This document shows, piece by piece, positions 51,514 through 59,747 of a stretch of DNA of 64,000 nucleotides (positions within the stretch are counted from its first letter, which is position 1; the number at the start of each line of letters is the position of its first letter). Made by a program: the position numbers and the translations under genes. The DNA is from JAKALD01 sp963817785 (GTDB taxonomy: Bacteria > Pseudomonadota > Gammaproteobacteria > Burkholderiales > SG8-39), in assembly GCA_963817785.1 (NCBI GenBank), contig CAWFPL010000008.1, positions 930,001-994,000 of the forward strand, written 5' to 3'. The notes under the pieces were generated by a model. It did not search any database and had not been told where the DNA came from. It worked only from the letters and a program-made list of their open reading frames with translations.

Positions 51514-54500
51514 GTTCTCCGCGGTGAAAAGCCGCGGCCTCATTGAAGCGCGCGGCACGGGTTGCGGGCCAGCGTGGTCGGCGCGGTTCTCCGCGGTGAA
51601 AAGCCGCGGCCTCATTGAAGCGCGTGCTGACGGTGACTGAAACAGGCGGCGTGGCGTTGTTCTCCGCGGTGAAAAGCCGCGGCCTCATTGAAGCGAGTTC
51701 AACGCCGGCATCGGCGAGGATCGCCGGAAGGGTTCTCCGCGGTGAAAAGCCGCGGCCTCATTGAAGCATGTTCGGAGTGTTCAGCGCTTCCTGTGACGTC
51801 AGGAGTTCTCCGCGGTGAAAAGCCGCGGCCTCATTGAAGCATCTGGAGCTGGAGAGAGGCTGAGTGCGCCCGCAACCTACGTTCTCCGCGGTGAAAAGCC
51901 GCGGCCTCATTGAAGCAGTGCGGTTGCAGAATGGCACAAAACTAGGATGTAAGGTTCTCCGCGGTGAAAAGCCGCGGCCTCATTGAAGCTGATTCGCGTC
52001 GTCCCATTCCGGGTGCCCATCAAGCTGTTCTCCGCGGTGAAAAGCCGCGGCCTCATTGAAGCGGTTCGGGCACGTGAAGCAGTCTATCGTGCATGACAGT
52101 TCTCCGCGGTGAAAAGCCGCGGCCTCATTGAAGCCCCGATGATCGGGTTCGTTTCGTACATGCCCGGGTGGGTTCTCCGCGGTGAAAAGCCGCGGCCTCA
52201 TTGAAGCTCAGCCGGCGGTGATCTCGGGCGCTCAGACGAGCTCGTTCTCCGCGGTGAAAAGCCGCGGCCTCATTGAAGCTCGATCTCGGAGGCCTGCGCC
52301 GCGAGCGCCGCGTCCGGTTCTCCGCGGTGAAAAGCCGCGGCCTCATTGAAGCTAAGGTCGAGGGCGACGACGAGTCGCCGGGGGCTGCAGGTTCTCCGCG
52401 GTGAAAAGCCGCGGCCTCATTGAAGCGCATGTTCATCCGCGTCCTGTTTGGGCGTCACGGCCTGGTTCTCCGCGGTGAAAAGCCGCGGCCTCATTGAAGC
52501 TGTGAAGCTCCACGCCCCGCCGAGCACTAGAGCAGTGTTCTCCGCGGTGAAAAGCCGCGGCCTCATTGAAGCCTTCGCTCGGCGCGAAGAATGTATTCTG
52601 GAATGGAGGTTCTCCGCGGTGAAAAGCCGCGGCCTCATTGAAGCTAGTTCATCATCTGTCATTGTGTGCTCCCTGTCCTAATGTTCTCCGCGGTGAAAAG
52701 CCGCGGCCTCATTGAAGCAATCCGTCCGCCGTTCAACAAGAGGCGGTGGATGTAGTTCTCCGCGGTGAAAAGCCGCGGCCTCATTGAAGCGCGAACGACG
52801 CGCGCCCCCTGGGCGGCTGGATCGAGGTTCTCCGCGGTGAAAAGCCGCGGCCTCATTGAAGCCTCGCGCCTCTGCTGCGCGGCCCTCAGCTTCGGCACGG
52901 TTCTCCGCGGTGAAAAGCCGCGGCCTCATTGAAGCATCTTCGACGGTCTGATCATGCGTAAGCGCGTGCATGGGTTCTCCGCGGTGAAAAGCCGCGGCCT
53001 CATTGAAGCGCAGGCGTTGCTCGGTGCAAGTGTTCCGGCGACCCTGTTCTCCGCGGTGAAAAGCCGCGGCCTCATTGAAGCCAGCTGGCAGGGGCAGTCT
53101 GTGGTGCTTCCCTTGAGGTTCTCCGCGGTGAAAAGCCGCGGCCTCATTGAAGCCTGGATCGATTCCGGCATGCCAAGCCCGGCATCGCGCCGTTCTCCGC
53201 GGTGAAAAGCCGCGGCCTCATTGAAGCCAATTGATCCCGTCTGCAGACACGTGCACGACGATGCCGTTCTCCGCGGTGAAAAGCCGCGGCCTCATTGAAG
53301 CTGCAAATCCGTCGCCGGAACAGACTTTACCGGTAGGTTCTCCGCGGTGAAAAGCCGCGGCCTCATTGAAGCCTCGGGATGATGAATTCGCCCGACGTCT
53401 CGAGCGCGGTTCTCCGCGGTGAAAAGCCGCGGCCTCATTGAAGCCGCCTGCTTTGCGAATCGCCCCGGGTGAGGCCGTAAGTTCTCCGCGGTGAAAAGCC
53501 GCGGCCTCATTGAAGCCGGTGGGCGCGTTGGCGAGGCCTTGCTTCTCCACGTTGGTTCTCCGCGGTGAAAAGCCGCGGCCTCATTGAAGCGGGGATCTGT
53601 ATGTCGAGACACAAAGCACTGGTCGTCGTTCTCCGCGGTGAAAAGCCGCGGCCTCATTGAAGCCAGGTATCGAGTGCTTCTCTCCGCCGAATGAGGCGGT
53701 TCTCCGCGGTGAAAAGCCGCGGCCTCATTGAAGCGATGCGGGGCTTGTGTTTGGCCAGCTAATTCAGGTAGTTCTCCGCGGTGAAAAGCCGCGGCCTCAT
53801 TGAAGCATCGAGGTCGATATTGGCGCCGCCGTCGCGCCCACGCTGTTTTCCGCGGTGAAAAGCCGCGGCCTCATTGAAGCGACGGAGGGGGGGGAGGACG
53901 CGTTCGCATGTCCGCGTTCTCCGCGGTGAAAAGCCGCGGCCTCATTGAAGCTCCCGAGCGCGATCTACAAGATCCCATTCACGCAGCGTTCTCCGCGGTG
54001 AAAAGCCGCGGCCTCATTGAAGCTTGATCGCGCCGTTGTCCAGCGCGTTGACGGTGAGTTCTCCGCGGTGAAAAGCCGCGGCCTCATTGAAGCGGCACCA
54101 CCTGTACCAGGACGTTCGTGTCGAAGATGGTTCTCCGCGGTGAAAAGCCGCGGCCTCATTGAAGCTTCCGAGATATTTGCAAGCTGCATTTGAACGGCGA
54201 TTGTTCTCCGCGGTGAAAAGCCGCGGCCTCATTGAAGCACAGCTTCCTGCGACGTCAAGAGCACCTGGATCGATGTTCTCCGCGGTGAAAAGCCGCGGCC
54301 TCATTGAAGCTTCAATCCGCGACACGACGGATCTCCGCACGTTTTGGTTCTCCGCGGTGAAAAGCCGCGGCCTCATTGAAGCGATACGGGAGGGCCGTCA
54401 TTCGCATGGGGGTTCGCGTTCTCCGCGGTGAAAAGCCGCGGCCTCATTGAAGCCAGACCTTCACGGTGTAGTACACCATCACGGCCACCGGTTCTCCGCG

Positions 54501-55320
54501 GTGAAAAGCCGCGGCCTCATTGAAGCGGCGCCAGCTCGAAACTGTCGCCCCTGTCGGTCTTGGTTCTCCGCGGTGAAAAGCCGCGGCCTCATTGAAGCTG
54601 CTCGGTGAATGTCTCGATTCCTGCAGATACAGCGTTCTCCGCGGTGAAAAGCCGCGGCCTCATTGAAGCTGATCCGCGCCGCTCGGCATGATCGCCGCCG
54701 GATCCGTTCTCCGCGGTGAAAAGCCGCGGCCTCATTGAAGCACAAAATGGGGTCCGGCACATGACTACCGTGGCGCGGTTCTCCGCGGTGAAAAGCCGCG
54801 GCCTCATTGAAGCTCGCCGACATCCTCGATCTTCTTGGACGCCCCCGTGTTCTCCGCGGTGAAAAGCCGCGGCCTCATTGAAGCGTGATGAGCGCCGCGC
54901 TCTGGTTGTTGTCGAGGATGAAGGTTCTCCGCGGTGAAAAGCCGCGGCCTCATTGAAGCCCGAGCCTGCTCTACAGCCTCGTGGACGACGCGGTGAGTTC
55001 TCCGCGGTGAAAAGCCGCGGCCTCATTGAAGCCACCAGGAGCGGCTGCTGCGCTCGACCGGCGCGGACGTTCTCCGCGGTGAAAAGCCGCGGCCTCATTG
55101 AAGCTCGTCGCCACCGCGCGCGACGTCGACGCCGACCCCGGTTCTCCGCGGTGAAAAGCCGCGGCCTCATTGAAGCGTTGTTGTAACTGTTCCATCTGCT
55201 GGCGTTCCCACGTTCTCCGCGGTGAAAAGCCGCGGCCTCATTGAAGCAATACTGCCCGGACGAGATGACGCCCGAGCAGATTGCGTTCTCCGCGGCGAAA
55301 AGCCGCGGCGTCAGTGAAAC
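51514..55320 (+). CRISPR. CRISPR array, 53 repeats, type I-G
   Basis: I counted 53 repeats of 36 bases and 52 spacers of about 35-40 bases. The repeat begins GTTCTCCGCGGTGAAAAGCC and ends GCGGCCTCATTGAAGC. It forms a CCGCGG/CCGCGG stem around a seven-base loop. Nearly all repeats are identical; the one at 53845 has GTTTTCC, and the last (55285-55320) has four changes and marks the old end. Open frames inside the array that repeat residues such as SMRPRLFTAEN are translation of the repeats and not genes. Confidence 0.98.
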
Positions 55321-56070
55321 TCGGCGAATTCGTTCAGTTCACGTGTTTGCCGAAACTGTGCTCTGCGGCGAAGCGATATCGCTTTCGTATTTCCGCTTCT
55401 TGAGCCCAATGCCGAGCCCATAAGGGCCTCATCGCCCATTGCGCGGGCTCATGCAGCCCTTGTGCCCCTGCCGCAAAGCTTATCCGAACCTAATGGTCCA
55501 CCTGATTTAGACCTTATTTTGACCTTATGGCCCCCTTATTCGGACCTTATGGTCCACCCTGTTCGGCCCACCGCCACTGATGCCGACGTGCCTTCACCGA
55601 ACATCATCGGTCTATTGTCGTCGGCGGGATTCGTTGGACCAATCATCCAACGCCAAATCGGCAAGTAGACAGACGAGTCGCTCTTGACTTGCTCCCCGCC
55701 GCGCACTAGCCTTCCGTCAGGACTTGCCGGGCGAACATGCTGGATGGCTTGGTAGGTTACGCGGCGGGAAGATTCCCTACGTACCCGAGGTACGCCGCGG
55801 CGTTCGGTTGGATCTCGAGATTCGACGGGGCGTGAGGCCGCAAGGCCTCGAAGGCACCCGGCTCGCAAGGCTCGAGCCGGAGGGTTGACCGGCGCTCACC
55901 CGCAACACGTGTTGAGTGGGTCCGGCCGATCGGAGACGGCGGTTCAGTGGCTTCCGCTCTCCAGGCACCGGGTCTGCATCACACGACCCTGACCCTATTG
56001 CGGTCGGGCGTGGGATGCAGACTGCCGCTCTCCCCAGTGCGCATCCCCTCCCGGTCGCGGGAGCTTGGAG
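55321..56070. other. Region between CRISPR array and recombinase
   Basis: No convincing gene. It holds four ACCTTA-like motifs at 55488, 55511, 55522 and 55544, spaced by about 11 or 22 bases. A hairpin-rich stretch follows at 55834-55914: GAGGCC-GCAA-GGCCTC, CCGGCTCG with CGAGCCGG, and the palindrome CAACACGTGTTG. The function is unknown. Confidence 0.5.
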
Positions 56071-56304
56071 ATGCGCCGCTGCCGCAAGGCAGAGGCCTCG
56101 GGCCGCGTGGCCGCACCTGGTGCGCTACCCGAGGAGCTGAAACCATTCCTCGACGTGCTGGCCGAGATGCTGGCAGAGGCGGAGCTGCGCGCGCGCAGGC
56201 CGTCCCCGCCGCCCTTTGAACCCGACGCACCCGGCTTGAAGCACCCCGCCGAAGGCTTACAATCGGCGCGAGAGGATTACCCCGAGGAATTCCAGGAGGC
56301 TTGA
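56071..56304 (+). CDS. Small protein upstream of the recombinase
   Basis: A 77-residue frame from ATG 56071 with GGGAG seven bases upstream. It contains one amphipathic helix (LPEELKPFLDVLAEMLAEAE) and overlaps the recombinase start by four bases (ATGA). Similar short frames precede serine recombinases, so it may be a cofactor. No family is recognised. Confidence 0.5.
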   Translation: MRRCRKAEASGRVAAPGALPEELKPFLDVLAEMLAEAELRARRPSPPPFEPDAPGLKHPAEGLQSAREDYPEEFQEA

Positions 56305-58034
56305 TGCTCAAAGCTGCCATCTACGCTCGCAAGTCCACCGACGACAGCGACCGCGCGGAGGACAACAAGTCCGTCGTGCGCCAGGTAGAGCACGCAAGGC
56401 GCTATGCCGAGGCAAAGGGCTGGATCGTCGAGCGCGAGCACGTCTACGTCGATGACGGGGTGTCGGGGGCTGAATTCCGGAACCGCCCGGGGCTCCTTCG
56501 GATGCTCAACAGCCTGAAGGAGTTCGACGTCATCGTAATGTCGGAGCTCTCGCGCCTCGGGCGGGACATGGTGCACACCACCTACGCGCTGGACGGCATC
56601 AAGAGCCAGGGCGTCCGGGTCTTCTTCTATCTCACCGACGAAGAGATCAAGTTCGACTCCGCGATGGACCGCTTCATGCTGAGTGCCCTGTCTCTCGCGG
56701 CGGAGCTTGAGCGCGAGAAGGCGAGCCAGCGAAGCCGCGACGCGCTGCTACGCAAGGCCGAGAAGGGCTACTGCACGGGCGGCCGTGTCTTCGGCTATGA
56801 CAACGTGCCGGTCTCTCACCCCAATCAGAAGGGCGAGCAGGTCAAGTCGCACACCGACTACCGGATCAACGAGCGCGAAGCCGACACGGTCAGGCGGACC
56901 TTCCGGATGTATGCGGCGGGCTACGGCCACGTCACGATCGCCAAGACGCTGAACGGCGACCCAGGCTACCGAGACCCGAGCAAGGAGTTCTTCGACGGCG
57001 TGAGCCGCCCAAGCCCCCGCGGGCGCACGGGCTCCTGGGCGCCGTCCTCGGTTCGCGCGGTCCTGTACAACGCCCGCTACATGGGCCTCATCCCCTTCGG
57101 CGAGCACCGCAAGGTGAGGTCAGGCGGCAGTGCAAATAGGCGCATCAAACAGAGCGAGTTCCTCCAAACCCGCCGGGAAGACTTGCGGATCATCCCAGAG
57201 CCCCTGTGGCAGGAAGTCCAGGCCCGGCTGCAGGCGGTTGCCAAGACCTACATCGAGGACACCGGCGGGCGGCGCTGGGGCCGTCCAGGCATGGGCACGG
57301 AGAGCAAGTACCTCATGACCGGGCTGGGGCGCTGCTCGGTGTGCGGGGCGAACATGATGGTGAGTTCGCGCCCGTCGGGCTCGGGCACACGCCGCCGCAC
57401 GATTCACTACTACGAGTGTTCGTTCCACCATAACCGCGGCAGCCGCGTGTGCGAAAACGCTCAGCGCGCGCACATGGGGGCCGTCGACGAGGCGGTTCTA
57501 GGGGCCGTCCAAAGGACTGCGCTCACGCCCGAGGCGGTCGACTACGTGCTTGACCGGGCGCTCGGCCTGATCGCCGAGCGCCAGCGGAAACAGAGGAATC
57601 TTCTCCCCCAGCTTCAGGAGGACATCCGCTCGGCGCAGCGCAAGCTCAACAACTTCCTCGTACTCATTGCCGAAGGCAACGCGCCCCAGGCAGTGATGGA
57701 CCAAATTCGAGAGTTGGAGCAGCGTATCGAGGCGCTCAAATTCGAGCGCCAGAGTCATCTGGCGATACTGCCAGGGGCGCAGGACCTCAAGGTGCTCCGG
57801 AAAGGACTACACGGCCGTCTGAGCGACTTGAGGGAACTGGTCTATGGGAATGTACCGAAGGCTCGTCAGGCGCTCCGAAAGCTCTTGGTAGGCCCGGTAG
57901 AGTTCGCTCCCGAGCTCGAAGGCGAGCGCAAGTACTGGCGCCTGCGTGGCCAGACCACGATCGGGCCGCTGTTCGACCCAATTTACCTACGAATGGCGTC
58001 CCCACGGGGATTCGAACCCCGGTTACCGCCGTGA
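56301..58034 (+). CDS. Large serine recombinase (site-specific integrase)
   Basis: A 577-residue protein. Resolvase domain: AAIYARKSTDDSD, where the Ser is the nucleophile, then RQVEHARRYAEAKGW, DDGVSGAEF and SELSRLGRDM. Recombinase domain: GYGHVTIAKTLNGD and VRAVLYNARYMGLI. A zinc ribbon (RCSVCGANMMVSSR and a later Cys pair) and a coiled coil follow. The last about 14 residues (MASPRGFEPRLPP) are read from the tRNA-Glu gene, so the ends overlap by 41 bases. It is the probable enzyme that inserts and excises the island at tRNA-Glu. Confidence 0.95.
   Translation: MMLKAAIYARKSTDDSDRAEDNKSVVRQVEHARRYAEAKGWIVEREHVYVDDGVSGAEFRNRPGLLRMLNSLKEFDVIVMSELSRLGRDMVHTTYALDGIKSQGVRVFFYLTDEEIKFDSAMDRFMLSALSLAAELEREKASQRSRDALLRKAEKGYCTGGRVFGYDNVPVSHPNQKGEQVKSHTDYRINEREADTVRRTFRMYAAGYGHVTIAKTLNGDPGYRDPSKEFFDGVSRPSPRGRTGSWAPSSVRAVLYNARYMGLIPFGEHRKVRSGGSANRRIKQSEFLQTRREDLRIIPEPLWQEVQARLQAVAKTYIEDTGGRRWGRPGMGTESKYLMTGLGRCSVCGANMMVSSRPSGSGTRRRTIHYYECSFHHNRGSRVCENAQRAHMGAVDEAVLGAVQRTALTPEAVDYVLDRALGLIAERQRKQRNLLPQLQEDIRSAQRKLNNFLVLIAEGNAPQAVMDQIRELEQRIEALKFERQSHLAILPGAQDLKVLRKGLHGRLSDLRELVYGNVPKARQALRKLLVGPVEFAPELEGERKYWRLRGQTTIGPLFDPIYLRMASPRGFEPRLPP
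57993..58011. repeat. tRNA-Glu attachment site, right copy
   Basis: The 3' end of tRNA-Glu plus one base, identical over 19 bases to 26416-26434 and over 16 bases to 38818-38833. It is the likely attR/attB core of the island. Confidence 0.65.
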
Positions 58035-58069
58035 AAGGGCGATGTCCTAGGCCTCTAGACGATAGGGAC
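57994..58069 (-). tRNA. tRNA-Glu (anticodon UUC)
   Basis: A 76-base gene with encoded CCA. On the minus strand it starts GTCCCTATCGTCTAGAGGCC and ends TTCGAATCCCCGTGGGGACGCCA in its T-arm and acceptor. The anticodon loop CTTTCAC gives UUC. It is the integration target of the island. Confidence 0.97.
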
Positions 58070-58093
58070 TTAATGCGTGATCAAGTCTGCTTC

Positions 58094-58169
<76 letters not shown>

Positions 58170-58228
58170 ACGCAAGGGCGCGGATTATAGCGGCAAGGCC
58201 GCTGTTCTGCCAAGCCTTTCGGCCGCCC

Positions 58229-59635
58229 TCAATCGGCCTCGAGATGATGCGCCAGGCGCGCCAGCACGGTCTCGCGCCCGAGCAGCTCGAGCACCGCGTC
58301 GATGGACGGCGTCTGGGTGCGGCCGGTGACCAGCACGCGCAGCGGCATCGCGATCTGCGGCATCTTGAGGCCGCTCGCGGCGAGCGTCGCCTTGAGCGCG
58401 GCGCCGATCGAAGGCTTGTCCCAGCGCGGCGCCTCGATCAGGCGCGCTTCCAGCATCTTGAGCGCCGGCCGTACCGCCGCGCCGACGTGTTCCTCGACGA
58501 GCGCGGCCGGCGCCGGGTGCTCGCCGTAGAACAGCGTCGCGGCCTCGGCCAGGTGATTGAGCGTGGTCGCCCGGTCCTTCAAGAGCGCGACCACGGGCTC
58601 GAGCGCCGGGCCGCGCTCAAGCGGCGCGCCCAGGCGGCGCAGCCCGGGCTCGATCAGCTTCGCCAGGCGCGCGTCGGGCGCGCTCTTCAGGTACTGCTGG
58701 TTGAGCCAGGCGAGCTTCTCGGGGTTGAATTGCGCCGGCGAGCGGCTCACGTGCGCGAGGTCGAACCATTCGACGAACTGCTGCATCGAGAACAGCTCGT
58801 CGTCGCCGTGCGACCAGCCCAGGCGCGCGAGGTAGTTGTCGAGCGCCTCGGGCAGGAAGCCGTCGTCGCGGTACTGCGTGACGCTCACCGCGCCGTGGCG
58901 CTTGGACAGGCGCTCGCCGTCGGGGCCTAGGATCATCGGCACGTGGCCGAATGCCGGCAGCGGCGCCCCGAGCGCCCTGAAGATGTGGATCTGGCGCGGC
59001 GTGTTGTTGACGTGGTCGTCGCCGCGGATCACGTGCGTCATGCGCATGTCGAGGTCGTCGACCACGACCCCGAAGTTGTAGGTCGGCACGCCATCGGCGC
59101 GCAGGATCACGAGGTCGTCGAGCTCGGCGTTCGGAAACACGATCGGGCCCTTGACCAGGTCGTCCCAGCCGACCTCGCCTGCTTCCGGCGTGCGAAAGCG
59201 CACCACCGGCGCGCGCCCGGGCGGCGGCACGAGCCCCGCCGCCTTCGCGCGCTCGGGGCGCCAGCGCCCGTCGTAGCGCGGCTTCTCGCCGCGCGCGCGC
59301 TGCGCCTCGCGCATCGCGTCGAGCTCTTCCTTCGTCGCGTAGCAGCGGTACGCGTGGCCCGCGGCGATCAGCCGCTCGGCCGCCTCCTTGTAGCGCTCGA
59401 GGCGCTGCATCTGGAAAAACGGCCCTTCGTCCCAGTCCAGGCCCAGCCAGCGCATGCTCTCGAGGATCGCCTCCTCGGACTCGCGCGTCGAGCGATCGAG
59501 GTCGGTGTCCTCGATGCGCAGCACGAATTGACCCCCGTGGCGGCGCGCGTAGGCCCAGGAATAGAGCGCGGTGCGCGCCCCGCCGACGTGCAGAAATCCG
59601 GTGGGGCTGGGTGCGAAGCGGGTGCGGACGGTCAT
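58229..59635 (-). CDS. gltX: Glutamyl-tRNA synthetase
   Basis: A 468-residue class I aminoacyl-tRNA synthetase. The HIGH-type motif is RFAPSPTGFLHVGGART and the KMSKS-type motif is ERLSKRHGAVSV. It also has VLRIEDTDLDRS, LILRADGVPTYNFGVVVDD-like catalytic regions and a complete anticodon-binding domain. I use ATG 59635 (MTVRTRFAPS), as eight extra N-terminal residues from 59659 look non-family. It charges the tRNA-Glu encoded just downstream. Confidence 0.97.
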   Translation of the reverse strand: MTVRTRFAPSPTGFLHVGGARTALYSWAYARRHGGQFVLRIEDTDLDRSTRESEEAILESMRWLGLDWDEGPFFQMQRLERYKEAAERLIAAGHAYRCYATKEELDAMREAQRARGEKPRYDGRWRPERAKAAGLVPPPGRAPVVRFRTPEAGEVGWDDLVKGPIVFPNAELDDLVILRADGVPTYNFGVVVDDLDMRMTHVIRGDDHVNNTPRQIHIFRALGAPLPAFGHVPMILGPDGERLSKRHGAVSVTQYRDDGFLPEALDNYLARLGWSHGDDELFSMQQFVEWFDLAHVSRSPAQFNPEKLAWLNQQYLKSAPDARLAKLIEPGLRRLGAPLERGPALEPVVALLKDRATTLNHLAEAATLFYGEHPAPAALVEEHVGAAVRPALKMLEARLIEAPRWDKPSIGAALKATLAASGLKMPQIAMPLRVLVTGRTQTPSIDAVLELLGRETVLARLAHHLEAD

Positions 59636-59720
59636 GGCGGGGCGGCGAAAGGCGCGCATTTTACCGCGGCCGCTGCATTCCTCCCCTGAATGCTAGGATT
59701 TGACGAGGAGGAATACCGTG

Positions 59721-59747
59721 ATGAGCAGCGCGCTCCGCACCCCATGA
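59721..59747 (+). promoter_or_regulatory. Eight-codon leader minigene with strong ribosome site
   Basis: GAGGAGGAATACCGTG is followed by an ATG at 59721 reading MSSALRTP and stop TGA 59745-59747. That stop overlaps an in-frame ATG (59744) of the downstream hydroxylase. The main gene has no good ribosome site of its own, so translational coupling is likely. A sequencing frameshift is an alternative. Confidence 0.4.

Larger units (their letters stand above)
38818..58011. mobile_element. Right segment of tRNA-Glu island carrying type I-G CRISPR-Cas
   Basis: The segment lies between att-like repeats at 38818 and 57993 and encodes its own large serine recombinase next to tRNA-Glu. Its cargo is a WYL regulator, the cas operon, a toxin-antitoxin pair and the CRISPR array. 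Mobility is inference from the repeats, recombinase and tRNA position. Confidence 0.6.

Noticed and set aside
52645..52682. Spacer sharing CTGTCCTAAT with the IS1595 terminal repeat
   Set aside because: Only ten bases match, too few for a protospacer; likely chance.
51382..55195. Many overlapping open frames inside the CRISPR array with repeated peptides such as SMRPRLFTAEN or FNEAAAFHRGE
   Set aside because: They are translations of the 36-base repeat in different frames; spacing follows the repeat period and there are no ribosome sites.
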